From Acanthococcus lagerstroemiae (Eukaryota; Arthropoda; Insecta; Hemiptera; Eriococcidae), in assembly GCA_031841125.1 (NCBI GenBank), contig CM063110.1, positions 51,683,946-51,747,945 on the forward strand: 64,000 nt of DNA, read 5' to 3'. Every line of letters begins with the position of its first letter. Position 1 is the stretch's first letter. Shown piece by piece: positions 20,689-31,229 of the stretch. A model generated the notes under the pieces. The model was not told the origin of the DNA, ran no database searches, and saw only the letters and a list, made by a program, of their open reading frames with translations. The translations under genes were made by a program, and so were the position numbers.

Positions 20689-21363
20689 TTAATCTTCGTT
20701 GCCGCCATCACCTTCACATTAGTCCCCCTCCGCATTTATGCACCAATCCCTACTTTTTTTCCATAGCTGGAAAATTTGTTGAAAATCATTTTCCGGGAAC
20801 TAGTTGAGTACATCTTTCGATTCTCGTTGAATGTCTTCTGTCATCTCAAAATGTCGTCCTTCATTTTTAATTTCCGGAAAAGTCCCATGTCACAAGGAGC
20901 TAAACCCGGACGAATATAGGGGACGGGGAACGACCACCAGCGAATTTGCCGCCAAAAATGCTCGCATGGAGAATTAAGTGTGAGAAGGCGTATTGCCATC
21001 GTGCAGCACCCAATCCTTCGCACGCCAAAGTTCGGGTCTTTTGAGACTAAGACTTTCACGCAAACGTCTCAGAACATCGCAGCAGAAGCTTAAATTCACA
21101 GTTCAATTCTGTGGTACCAATTCTTTATACACAATGCCCTCGATGTCGAAAAAAAAACGAGGTGCATTCTCGTTCATAATTTGCAAGCTCTTCCCTTCTA
21201 GCCTTAAATCGCCCATACTTTTCAAAAACTTGTGTTCGGCTCATTGCAGGTCCCTTAAAGATATTTTTTGAATCATTTCATATATTTCATATATTTCATC
21301 AGGATTTTTTCCTAGGTTAAAAGAAAATTTAATGTACGCGCGTTGCTCTAATTTTTCGTTCAT
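20689..21363 (-). pseudogene. mariner transposase relic with internal deletion
   Basis: The minus strand has a start at 21363 (MNEKLEQRAYIKFSFNLGKN), the helix-turn-helix region (PAMSRTQVFEKYGRFKARRE, one frame over), then jumps to FFDIEGIVYKELVPQ, LRRLRESLSLKRPELW and WVLHDGNTPSH, and ends EDIQRESKDVL...CINAEGD and a stop at 20689. That is about 225 codons against the usual ~345. The block with the first catalytic Asp is deleted, the YSPDLAPCD box with the third is degraded, and several stops are present. The family is the animal mariner group (D,D34D) that copies and pastes at TA. No intact inverted repeats were identified. Confidence 0.9.
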
Positions 21364-22010
21364 TATGAAAATCGTAAGACAGTGCAAGAATCACGTCACA
21401 AAAACATACGAAAAGTAGCCGCTAGAATTTGGTCGGTTACCCAGTGGGCCATTCTGCCCCTGATTGGTCTTGTCGCCGGTACCAGGATTAGTAGTCGGGG
21501 TAAACTTTTCAGAGCTTTCATGACAAAAGAAAGCAAATGACACGCTGATTTTGAATGAATACTCTCGGAAGGCAAAACTGAGAAAGTGAAGTGTTCATTG
21601 TAAAATTTTATAATTTTTTCGGGGGGGGGGGGGGGGTTATTAGTTATGAAATTTATGTGAGGACTGTTAGTACACAGACTAAATAGCTTTGTTCGAGGTC
21701 AGTCTAGTAGTTGTCAACATTTTCGCGAATTTCTTCCAAGATTTTCCGAGCCCGCGAAGCGACGATACATACCGGCGGGTAAGAAATGAACTATAGTCGG
21801 GGTGCTTCGCGTGCGTTCGGACGAAATCGAGTCCGTAGAGCGACGATACATGCGGGCCGGTATAAATGGAACGTAGAGCCCGGATATATTCTTGACTGCG
21901 TTCGGTCCCGATCGAGTCCGTGAAAAGACAATACGTTAGGCGGGCAACAACCGGCATCGCAGCCAAACAGAAGAGAACAGGGATGCAAATTTAAATGTAC
22001 TCTCGATGTC
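21364..22010. other. Non-coding stretch with G run and tandem repeat
   Basis: Contains a hAT-like right end GGGCCATTCTGCCCCTG (21446-21462), a G run of about 16 near 21620, and the 82-bp repeat described separately. Its GC content rises toward the R1-type LINE at 22010. Confidence 0.6.
21725..21970 (+). repeat. Three tandem units of ~82 bp
   Basis: AGCGACGATACAT occurs at 21758 and 21839 and, degenerate as AAAGACAATACGT, at 21923. Each is preceded by a CGAGTCCG/CGAGCCCG block and followed by a GGCGGG or GGGCCGG stretch. The array lies directly upstream of the R1-like sequence. It could be repeated promoter or UTR units of that LINE or an unrelated minisatellite. Confidence 0.65.
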
Positions 22011-22917
22011 TTGTCTCAGACATTTCATCATGCTGATCAACATCATCTACTTCGCCTAAAGGGAGCGGAGATTACGCCCTGTACAGCCCTGAAGTACCTC
22101 GGACTGTGGTTCGACGGGAAGCTGTCGTTTAGAGAACACGAGAAGAGGATAGCGCAGAAAGCGCAGAAAGCGGAGAGAGTCATAGCCGGACCAAACCGAC
22201 TCATGTCGAACCTAGGGGGGCTGACAGAGAAGAAACGTAAGCTGCTGGCGAACTTCGCCATATCGGACAACCTGATCCGACGCCATCGGTGCCAGGGAGT
22301 ACAGAGGAACCGATCTGGTAGGAGTCCAACGGAAGGCTGCACTGCGGTATGTCAGTGCCTATCGCACTGTCTCCACAGAGGCAGTTCGCGTGCTAGCAGG
22401 TATACCGCCAGTAGAGTTACTAGCGAACGAGCGGAGAGAGCGGTGCGGCGCTAGGGTCAAGCGGGACATTAGGCAATTCACGCTCCGCACGTGGGAAGAG
22501 CGGCTCTCCCGCACTACCAAGGGAGAATGGACCCGTCTGCTAGTACGCGACCTCGACGCGTGGTTGGGCAGACGCCATGGCCAGCTGAACTTTTACCTCA
22601 CGCGGTGAATAAGCAGCCATGGTGTCTTCAACAAGTACCTGCACCGGATGGGCATAGCAGAAAACCCGCGGTGCTCTTACTGCGCTGGAGGAGGGCTAGA
22701 TAATGCCTGGCACACCCTGTTTGAGTGTCCGGCATTCGACCGAGAGAGGGAAGAAGCGGCGGCCGCTTTTCGAAACGCGGGTGTTGAGCCGCTTATACTG
22801 GAGAACCTGGTCTCGACAATGCTGAAAAGCAGAGCGGGATGGGATCAGTCAGCTGCCTTTGTCAAGAAGACGTTGGACTGCAAGGTGGAACTGGAGTGGC
22901 GGAGACAAAGGTAACGG
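22011..22917 (+). pseudogene. R1-clade LINE, 3' end of ORF2
   Basis: The sequence starts just past the RT catalytic core: LKYLGLWFDGKLSFREH is the typical post-palm segment of R1 proteins. A frame change near 22290 leads into VQRKAALRYVSAYRTVS and VLAGIPPVELLANERRERC. One in-frame TGA (22606-22608) follows LNFYLTR, then HGVFNKYLHRMGIAENPRC and a CSYC...WHTLFECPAF zinc-knuckle-like motif, also typical of R1/jockey C-termini. The end is at about 22914. The element is 5'-truncated and has two lesions. A GATGACGACGAC-rich stretch (22960-23030) may be its 3' UTR or flank. Confidence 0.9.
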
Positions 22918-23138
22918 ACTTAGCACCCTGTGCGGACACTCGCCATCCCCACAACATCGATGACGACGACGACAACGATGTCGCTGCTGCCAACAACTGA
23001 CGAAGAAGACGATCCGGCGCTACTTGACAGCGAAGTGGAAGTCGCTGTAGATTCGCCGCCCTGAAGAGGCGAAAAGAGAAATGAGGGTAGGAGGAGCTAC
23101 CTCAAAGCGATCCTCCTATCCTGACGCAGGCTCATTCG

Positions 23139-23222
23139 GGGCATTTCCGGGATGGGGGTGCGGTGTCCCGAGGCCAATTTGGTATGCGTACATCGCCATA
23201 CGCCCTACTATCATCGATCATC
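23139..23222 (+). repeat. GGTGCGGTGTC dispersed repeat, copy 2
   Basis: GGTGCGGTGTC, GGCCAATTTGG and ATGCGTACATCGCCATACGC in the same order as at 2951-3022. It begins about 220 bp after the R1-like ORF end. Confidence 0.65.
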
Positions 23223-24067
23223 TACCTGGAAGTTGGTCCTCTTTGGCCGATTTTGTTCAGTTTTGGATATATATTCAATTGATGACATTTATAGTCAGAT
23301 TCTTAAATATGGTTTGACTTACTTCTTAGTCTGTTTTCGTGGTTTTTTTTTTTTGTAGTCAGATCTGGTAAGACTTAATTGCTTTTGGTTAGTTTTGGTC
23401 GCCGATTTCTTGGTGAATTTTCATCAGTCTTATTGTATTAGGTTGATTTTGGTCATTCTAGCTAGTTTCTGATCACCTTTAATCCGAATCGAATTTGTGC
23501 GTGAGCCAAAAGGACCATGACTCTAGGGTGCGCAGTAGGAAGGTTGCACCAGGAAAAGTGAGGTAAAAATGTGAAAAAGGAAGATGGTGAAAGAGGAAAG
23601 TATTTGGTTGTTTCAAAAAACAAAAAATCGAACTGAACCTTTTTTGAGATGAGGCCGCTTCTAATTATTGGCCCGGCGCATCTCACTGGAATTCAGTGCG
23701 AGTGGAGTACTCTATCTTAGCGTACTGTTGTCCAGGAAATCATAGAAAGTCCTCGACTTTTCAAAACTGTTGCAATTTCTGTGGTTAGTGACAGGGTTTT
23801 TATAACTAGAGAAGGCTGGGAAGGCAACCCGCGACAATTCTTTCCGCCTTATTCGTGCCGAAATTCATTTCATGAGAAAGTAATGGGAAAACTGAATTCT
23901 TGCATTAGAGGGATCTTTCTTTGTTTTTTAAACGGTAGCCAATTGAATGTTGTACGAGTAGTTACGTGGTAAATATAATATAAAAATATGTAGAGAGCAC
24001 CAAAATAATGAGTGAAGATCGAAAAAAGCTGTATTCCCGTAAGCGGCTTGCGTCATTGGCACCTCAG

Positions 24068-24083
24068 TGACGTCACTGACGTC
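24068..24083. promoter_or_regulatory. Paired CRE-like palindrome
   Basis: TGACGTCA (24068-24075) is followed 1 bp later by TGACGTC (24077-24083). The consensus binds CREB/ATF-type bZIP factors. It lies in a GC-richer unique stretch, but no promoter or transcript is identified, so this is only a candidate site. Confidence 0.25.
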
Positions 24084-25859
24084 TTTGCGCCTGGCCAAGT
24101 GGCCCAACCTACAACGTTATAAGAACCTTGGGTCTGTGAAAAGGGGGCCGAGTTTTTCTTACTCGCTATTTCTATTTTCACTGGGTGTGACGAATGTGGC
24201 TGTAAGCCTCGTGACCACAACTATTTCCGAGTTCGAAAACATCGAAGCCCCTGAGTGTTCGTAAGATAATCAGTTTCCTGGCCTTGTTTTCCTTGTCGAC
24301 CTTATCTAGATCTACCTACTTTATCAGGCCGATCATTGCGACTCCGAGGCGAGGCAAGATTTTCCCTGCGATACGAAAAACATGCAAAATAGATCGAGCT
24401 GCTACGAGCACTAGCACAATTACCTTTCTTTTTTTTTCCCCGCTGAAATTAGCATTATTTATGCGCGGTTGCGAAAGGCTATAAATTAGATTCAGTGATC
24501 CGGTGAAGAAATTCAAGTTCAGTCTAAACGATTATAATGTCTCGATAATTATAAATCGATGTTACTCTGTTGCCCGCCAGGGCTGTATGAGGAGAGCATT
24601 TCGGTTTCATAATACTGCCGACGTTCGCCCCGACCATTTCCCCGTTTCGAGAAGAGATTTCGCAAATCAAAAACGGAATAAATTTCGTGTTCGAGCGCCG
24701 GTGCATATACGAATGAAAAATTTAATCTGTTGGATTCAACCTTGGCTGAGGGGAGATCATTACCGAATTCCGCAGTGACATTCATCACTACCGCTGACGA
24801 ATATTTCAATGTAATACAAATCACATGTTTTTCAGAATGTCGTCCCGACCGTCTTATATTACATGGCGATTCGTTTTAAAAAGGAGCCTTTTTCGAGAAA
24901 GATTGATTACCTACATCCTTATTGTAACTGCGTCGAGCTTCGGGGGGTAGTTCGCAGTGATTTTTTGTGCACGAAGCTCTCTCGCTCTTTCTTCGGTTCG
25001 GTGCCACGAAACGAATCTCAATTCTTGAAATATGGCTTCTGCATCGCGAGGGGCGACTTCTCGCGCGAGAGGAGCGCAAACCGAAATGAAAAACGGTGGG
25101 TGGATTACTCTTCCCGGCGATTTTGAAGATATCTAGCTTATATCTGAATGAGCTCAGTTAATTAGTTGAAAAAATCACTTTAGCTGGGATCGAATAGGTA
25201 TACCTTATTATGTGTACGTAACAGTCGAAAAGAAAATCGACGAGTGCTGTGCACATCCCCACGTGGCATTTACACGAAACTTCGCTAGCGTTCTATCCTT
25301 CAAACAATGCATTTTTGAAAATTGAAACGCTCGAAATGGGATAACAAATAGAGTAATTATAAATACGCGAGTGAAGTGTACGCGTTTTAAGTCGAATTGT
25401 ATGTTTTCCTTTCAGAGCTCGAGGTGGCAATTGTAAATGAATCTTATCAGCTGTAAACAGTTACTTGAAATAGCACTCGAATGCCGGTTAAATTTAGAAC
25501 CATTTATTTTCTTTACCAACGCGGGCACGAATCGGTGCACTGAACTTTAATCAAATTCTGAAGAATCAGTTCACGAGGTAGAGGTCGTCACAAGCCTAAG
25601 TGAAGTTTGGAACTTATTATCTCGCATTCGTTGTAAGAGGATTTTCAGCAGTGATGATGGTGGCAAATTAAGACACCTCAACTCCTCCCCCCGATAGAAG
25701 GGGCTGGTTACCACGTTGGCCTGCCTCTTAGGACTTCTCTCAGTTCATGCTGGCTTTTCTGAAACTCGTTCAGAATACGTATTTTAAGACATACTCAGAT
25801 TCTGCTGTTATAGTTGATAAAAGTGCCCTCAAGTCTCTGACGCGATATCTCGAAGGGTG

Positions 25860-25918
25860 GATTTCAGGGCCTGAGGTGCGGTGTCGCTAGGATCAATTTG
25901 AAATACGTGCACCGCCAT
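25860..25918 (+). repeat. GGTGCGGTGTC dispersed repeat, copy 3
   Basis: AGGTGCGGTGTC, ATCAATTTG and ACGTGCACCGCCAT, ending directly at the hAT-type MITE. CTGACGCGATATCTCGAAGG upstream (about 25837) also resembles the flank of copy 2. Confidence 0.6.
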
Positions 25919-26081
25919 TAGGGCCGGTTCTAAGTGCTTTGCCGCCCTGGGCTGCAGTATTTTTTTACACCCCCTTCCGCAAAATTGAGGTAATTGTTTT
26001 TTTGGGCCGCAAATTTTGCCACCCCAAAATTTTGTCGCTCTGGCTGTAGCCCAGTCATCCCGTATGGTTAAACGGGCGCTG
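25919..26081. mobile_element. hAT-type MITE, copy A
   Basis: Starts AGGGCCGGTTCTAAG and ends GTTAAACGGGCGCTG, with CCGCCCTGGGCTGCAG inside the left end and CTGTAGCCCAGTCA inside the right. The same layout is seen at 29025-29192. No clean 8-bp duplication is visible, so an older insertion is likely. Confidence 0.75.
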
Positions 26082-27830
26082 AATCAAAACCTATCAGTCT
26101 AATATATCATATAAAATCACCCGTTAGCGGTAAAATGGTTTTAAAAAACTCTGGAGTCAGATCTGTAATCATAATCAACGTGAAAACACTTTTAGAAATA
26201 TTATATATCCTTTCCTTTACCCCATGAATGTAATTTTCCTCATTTTCATGTCTATATAGGTAACCAGTAGTAGTGCCTCCTTCCGAGCAGAAAGTATGCT
26301 GTAGGGTGATTCCGGTGGGAGAGCGGGACTGGAAAGCCAAAAGGCATAAAAAAGAAACTAGAAGTTAAAATTTTTCAATTTCAGTCTTATATTACAAGAC
26401 CACGTATAAACTCTACTTACCATATGAAAATTTCTCAATATACTCTGTTGCATCCGAACATTCTCATCTTAAGACATAAGTATACCGTAAAATGTTACTA
26501 ATTTACCTAAAGTTTTCCTTGTTCAAAAAAATACAATTTTGGAAGTATTCAAAAGATTCGAACAATTCTTTCCACTTCCAATTAACGTACGTAGGTATTA
26601 AAGTGATCGTCATTGTTGAACACCGAAATTTTTATCGGAACCCCCTCCAGTTTCAACAAATTACAAAAAAAAACTCAGTGAAGTTTTGCTTGATCGGAAA
26701 AGAGGAACGCGTGCCACATGCCTCTACCCTTCTATAAAGAAATTGAAGAATAAATATTTTTTATTGAAAAACTTTTTTCCATGGAATTTAATTGTGCTGA
26801 AAATTTGTTCTTATAGTTTCCAACAATCTATACGATGCTGATCGGGTGCGAAGTGTGGGTCAGTGGCTTCAAGGAATGGCTCTCAAATGAACAAAGGGAG
26901 GCGGAAAATGATACTCGAGACGGATTGACTTGAAGGTTTTAGGTGTCCTTAGTCGATTTGCGGGTAATTTTTACGTCTGATCCCCCGAGGAACCACAAAA
27001 GGAGGTTGGCTTCAAATATTGTTAATTTTTTCGAGATATCACCGCATTACAAGTTTTCAAGGTCGCTGGAGCCAATTCGTATCCGGCTCGTCTGGTGCCC
27101 CCAGAAAGGGTCCAAATTGAATTATAATTTTTTTTTTAAATCAATGAATAGTAATTGAGACAACTTTTTGATCAACTGATTGTTATTTGGTTCAAACTCC
27201 CTTCAGTGGCACTTCGAGAAGCTGAATGTAAGAACTACTTCAAAGATGAATTCAGCTACCTGAAAAACCAATTGTATGTTCTCGGCCCTCCTCCTCCCTT
27301 TCTGAAACCATCACCTGGGGCTATTGACCTTGATTTCGGAGCCAAACTATTTTATTTTCTAGCACAGTTACATAACTAATTATTGAAATCGATAAGAACT
27401 AATTTTCAACTCATTAATTTGATTAACAATATCGAAACTTCGTGTATTTTTCCTTATGAAACAAAAAGGACGTATAGCACATATGTTCCCCTCATCCACT
27501 CGAATTTGAACTTTGCAGAATTTCCTTGTGTTGTATTAAAACCGATTGAGGGTGGTACATAGGATCCATAGACAAAATTGAAATAATAAATTCCCACTGA
27601 GACTGAATAAAAACTACCCTAGTAGATATATCAAAAAAAGAAAAGCCTTTAACAAACATTTTAAATTTTGAAAAATAAAACAATTTTCCATGTAAATTAT
27701 TTTCGACTCGGGCGACAAAAGGACGGCACATTTTAAAAACACGTTATACTTTTCTTCCGCTCTCACCTCAAGTCTTTATATGCAAATTCAAATATACGTA
27801 ATTGGTGAGACGACGGCTCGAACATTCTCC
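26082..27830. other. No gene recognised
   Basis: AT-rich DNA with scattered short open frames (26107-26340 minus, 27155-27379 plus) without known motifs. Confidence 0.55.
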
Positions 27831-27844
27831 TTGGGTATACCACA

Positions 27845-28065
27845 CCTCTTTTTCTAATTTGCTCTCCACCCGAGTCCTGGAATCCGCCCTTTCAAGCATT
27901 ACTTCAGAGAGTCGGGGAGGCTGTTAGGGCTGTCATAGCCCTCTTCCCTTCTGGCTGGAAAACCGGCCTAGGTCGAAAATTCTGGCGAGTTGCTACGTGG
28001 GCTCGAACCCAGGACCTCCGGATTCTGAGACCAACACGCGCTATCCACTCGGCCAACCAGACCTC
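27845..28065 (-). mobile_element. tRNA-derived SINE
   Basis: On the minus strand the element starts GAGGTCTGGTTGGCCGAG. It has a polymerase III A box TGGCCGAGTGG (28055-28045) and a B box GGTTCGAGCCC (28009-27999) 35 bp apart, as in a tRNA. It continues through a ~150-bp unrelated body to an AATTAGAAAAAGAGG tail. Direct repeats TTGGGTATACCACA (27831-27844) and TTGGGGCATACCACA (28066-28080) flank it and are read as the target-site duplication with one small change. It would be moved by a LINE in trans; which one cannot be told. A true tRNA gene is unlikely because the 3' acceptor half does not pair. Confidence 0.85.
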
Positions 28066-28080
28066 TTGGGGCATACCACA

Positions 28081-29024
28081 AGTAGGGCGGCAAAATTATT
28101 TCAGTCTCCAGTAGTAGGTCCGAGCCTAACCTGGAATTTTTTAACTTCTGCGATAGGTAAGGAGAAGAAAGATAATTTATGCACTGGAAATAATGAGTTG
28201 AGAGTCAATGAAAAGGAATCACTTTATATACAAGGAGCACAAAATATTTATACAGACACCCGTGTCCTAAGGCAAATCTCACTTCTGATTTAAAGAGAAT
28301 TAAGAAGAAGAAGAAAAAGTATCATTCTGACCTATTGTTTCAAAAGCCACCCTGAAAAGTTTATAATTTTGTTGAGTTGCTGTTCCTTCCATTACCATCC
28401 CATCCTACTGTAGAGAAATATGGTAAAATGTCATCAATTTAGGACTGTCCTTTTTTTCTGATGCATTCCATATTAAGTATACGTATACAGTCGCACTAAA
28501 TATTGAATATTTGGTCTACAGTTCCCTTCCCCACAGCAGAAAATGGGTTTAAAATGTTTTAATCGGGTTTGTACGAACCTTAATGAACCTTGACGATTTT
28601 TAACGAGTCTTAAAATATATCAGAAATAATAAACAAGAAAATGTACTAAAGAATGTTGAAGGAAGATCTCCCCCAAATTTTTTTCGGATTTCCAAATTTA
28701 AATTCTATGATAATTTAGGAAAGTGGCTCAACAGGTGGAGAAATAGAAGCAAGATGCTGTTGCTACCTGTATTATTTACTTTCAGAACTTTTTCTTATTG
28801 CTTGTCAGTTTGAAAATGTTTATTAGCTGACTAGGTCGAAGTCTGACTTGTCAGAAGTGAAAAAGTGAAAGAAATTTAGATTATATGCTTGTTGGTCTCA
28901 ATCGTTTTCATCTGGGCGAAATTAAAATCCTGTCACCTCGATGAAGGGGTGCCTTCTACTACGTCTTCCAAAGTTGTTCACTTTAGTAAGATTACCCCTT
29001 ACTGAGAAAAATAGGTATGGAAAT
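28081..29024. other. No gene recognised
   Basis: AT-rich; weak AACCTTGACG/GAGTCTTAAA-type repetition at 28570-28620 resembles the degenerate AGTCTT tracts elsewhere in the window. Confidence 0.55.
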
Positions 29025-29192
29025 CAGGGCCGGTTTTAAGTACGTTGCCGCCCTGGGCTGCATTATTTTTGCCACCTTCTTTTTATACATTCTCCCTCCC
29101 GCAAATTTTTTTATGGGTCGTAAATATGCCGCCCCAAAATTTTGTCGTTCTGGGCTGCAGCCCAGTCAGCCCGTATAGTAAAACCGGCACTG
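29025..29192. mobile_element. hAT-type MITE, copy B
   Basis: Starts CAGGGCCGGTTTTAAG and ends GTAAAACCGGCACTG: a 14-bp inverted repeat with one mismatch. The interior matches copy A (TTGCCGCCCTGGGCTGCA near the left end, GGGCTGCAGCCCAGTCAGCC near the right). The 8 bp on either side (ATGGAAAT, ATCGCCAT) do not match convincingly. Confidence 0.8.
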
Positions 29193-29690
29193 ATCGCCAT
29201 ACACCCTACCACGATACTTTATAAAAAACATACTTAAGACTAATGAAGGCTCACAAGTCTTCTTTAAAAATCATTCAGGCCTTTTCGAGCATTGTTCAAA
29301 CTTAATAAGAAATACGATTTTACCAAGACGCGTTAACACTGATTCAAAATTAGTTAACTCATCAGATTCGTTAAGACTTCATTAAGCTACTCTTTGTTAA
29401 GACCCGTCCAGACTCTGTTGAGACCGATTCTCGAGTGTCTTAGTTTTATTTTGATCTTCAAAACTTTTTAGACGCATATGGTAGGGTTCTTCCGTCGATT
29501 AAAGCTCAAATTCCAAAAATGAATGTTAATTCTACCTCTTTGAGGCACAGCTTACCCTTCACTAGTTTTGCTCAAAATTGGCAGAAAAGTTTTTCCTAAT
29601 GTTTGGAACCGATACATGGGGTAGGCAAACCGAAAATCAGAAGTTGAAAAATAGGTACCATTCTAGCACCCATGTCAGGGGCGGAGTGAG
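29193..29690. repeat. Repeat tail plus degenerate AGTCTT tract
   Basis: 29193-29215 matches the end of the GGTGCGGTGTC repeat. 29240-29480 contains many short variants of AAGTCTT and GTTAAGAC, a loosely repetitive tract of the type seen at 35.0 and 59.8 kb. CAGGGGCGGAGTGAGACC at 29675 is a hAT-like left end. Confidence 0.5.
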
Positions 29691-29716
29691 ACCAGACAGG
29701 CAACCGGGAATAGTAT

Positions 29717-29842
29717 ATTACACTGCAAGGATTGAAAGCGAGCTTTATCACGCCGAGTGCGACTGTTAGCAGAGCGAGCCGAAGGCGAGTGAAGCTAGTC
29801 GTGCGGAGGCGTGATAACTTGCTTCAATCCTTGCATTGTAAG
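29717..29842. repeat. 126-bp hairpin unit, copy 1
   Basis: The arm CTGCAAGGATTGAAAGCGAG...TTATCACG is mirrored by CGTGATAAC...GCTTCAATCCTTGCA, and the centre GCCGAAGGC is itself a stem with a GAA loop. The unit starts ATTACACTG and ends CATTGTAAGAT. The frames inside are short. It recurs at 30315-30440 and 30925-31049. Confidence 0.85.
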
Positions 29843-29846
29843 ATAT

Positions 29847-30061
29847 TTTATCCAATACGTGCTCTAAAAGTACCCTATTATGGACGAATTTTTATAATAC
29901 TAAAAGTAGAGATTTATTGACATTCTAAGACTGTGCAAAACCAGGTCAACTTTATTGCTCTAGGACAATAAAACTGATAATTTTATCGCTCTTGTGAAAT
30001 AAAACTGATACTTTTATCGCTCTTGTGCAATAACTGTTAGAGCACTAACTTATTGGATAAA
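29847..30061. mobile_element. Small TIR element inserted beside hairpin copy 1
   Basis: Ends are TTTATCCAATA...GTGCTCTAA and TTAGAGCAC...TATTGGATAAA, inverted repeats with a 4-bp difference in the spacer. Other array copies lack this 0.2-kb segment between the hairpin and the following block, which supports insertion. Internal CAATAAAACTGATA...TTTATCGCTCTTGTG units are repeated. The superfamily was not identified. Confidence 0.6.
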
Positions 30062-30096
30062 GTATTGTATGCAACGGATGCATAATATACTATTGT

Positions 30097-30305
30097 ATTA
30101 CAAATGCATCGAACAGCTTATTGTACACATCTGTAAAAGAAAAATACGTGACGTCATCTTTTTCAGCCCTTTCACAAGTCCTAGGACTGAAAAGAGTCTT
30201 CTGCGCATGTGCCGTAGCATTTACAAACGCAGCTGCGATGTATCTTGATAATGTGAACTTTCAATCTGGAAAATGAGACTGTTAAACCGTTGTTTTGATG
30301 CATGT
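30097..30305 (+). repeat. Array block B, copy 1
   Basis: The block runs TTACAAATGCATCGAACAGC, a CRE palindrome in ACGTGACGTCATC (near 30150), CAAGTCCTAGGACTGAAAAG, CATTTACAAACGCAGCTGCG, GAGACTGTTAAACCGTTG, GATGCATGTGTA. Further copies are at 30449-30672, 31058-31229 (truncated) and 33208-33417. Confidence 0.85.
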
Positions 30306-30314
30306 GTATAGTAT

Positions 30315-30440
30315 ATTACACTGCAAGGATTGAAAGCGAGCTTTATCACGTCGAGTGCGACTGTTAGCGGAGCAAGCCGAAGGCGAGTGAAGCTAGTCGT
30401 GCGGAGGCGTGATAACTCGCTTCAATCCTTGCATTGTAAG
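30315..30440. repeat. 126-bp hairpin unit, copy 2
   Basis: Same structure as copy 1 with a handful of substitutions. It is followed immediately by block B without the 215-bp insertion. Confidence 0.85.
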
Positions 30441-30448
30441 ATATTTTG

Positions 30449-30692
30449 TATTACAAATGCATCGAACAGCTAATTGTACCTAGATTGTACACATCTGTGA
30501 AAGAAAAATATGTGACATCATCTTTTTTCAGTCCTTTTACAAGTCCTAGGACTGAAAAGAGTCTTCTGCGCATGTGCCATAGCATTTACAAACGCAGCTG
30601 CGATGTATCGTGATAACGTGAACTTTCAATCTGCAAAATGAGACTGTTAAACCGTTGTTTCGATGCATGTGTAATGTTCTACACATGCATCG
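30449..30692 (+). repeat. Array block B, copy 2, with terminal perfect hairpin
   Basis: Matches block B copy 1; the CRE core is changed to TGACATCA. It ends in a perfect 13-bp stem CGATGCATGTGTA / TACACATGCATCG (30661-30673 and 30680-30692) with a 6-base loop. Confidence 0.85.
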
Positions 30693-30924
30693 AAAACGCG
30701 TTTTCGCGTAACAGTTTTCCGTAGGGAAAGAGACATTTATCGTTATCGTAGCAATCAGCACTGATAACGCGATTTTATCTGTACTAGGAGTGAAAAGAAA
30801 AATTTTTCTGTACACTTTGAAGGAAACGATTCAAAACGTTCGTAACGAACGCGTACTATTTTCGTTCGTCTTCTGTTTGATTATTAGTTTGTTGATACCT
30901 CCGTGGCAGCGTAATAGTATACCT

Positions 30925-31049
30925 ATTACACTGCAATGATTGAAAGCGAGCTTTATCACGTCGAGTGCGACTGTTAGCGGAGCAAGCCGAAGGCGAGTGA
31001 AGCTAGTCGTGCGGAGGCGTGATAACTCGCTTCAATCCTTGCATTGTAA
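30925..31049. repeat. 126-bp hairpin unit, copy 3
   Basis: Same structure, with CTGCAATGATTG in place of CTGCAAGGATTG on the left arm. It lies 610 bp after copy 2. Confidence 0.85.
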
Positions 31050-31057
31050 GATATTTT

Positions 31058-31229
31058 GTATTACAAATGCATCAAACAGCTGATTGTACACATCTGTGAA
31101 AGAAATATACGTGACGTCACCTTTTTTCAGTCCTTTTTCAAGTCCTAGGACTGAAAAGAGTCTTCTGCGCATGTGCCGTAGCATTTACAAACGCAGCTGC
31201 GATCTATCGTGATAATGTGAACTTTCAAT
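31058..31229 (+). repeat. Array block B, copy 3 (truncated)
   Basis: Has TGACGTCACC, AGTCCTAGGACTGAAAAG and ACAAACGCAGCTGCG, and stops before the GAGACTGTTAAACC segment. Confidence 0.8.

Larger units (their letters stand above)
22918..25859. other. No gene recognised; partly GC-rich unique DNA
   Basis: 23139-23222 is a dispersed repeat copy. 23270-23480 has degenerate TTTTGGTC/TTGGTCATT repeats. 24000-25100 is richer in CpG than its surroundings, with open frames on both strands (for example 24503-24778 and 24863-25126) that show no domain. Host regulatory or untranslated sequence is possible. Confidence 0.5.

Noticed and set aside
24503..25126. Open frames on both strands in the 24-25 kb GC-richer block
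   Set aside because: Overlapping frames on opposite strands with no recognisable protein family; composition alone explains them.
28000..28065. Functional tRNA gene
   Set aside because: A and B boxes are good, but the acceptor arm does not pair and the sequence continues into a SINE body flanked by a target duplication.
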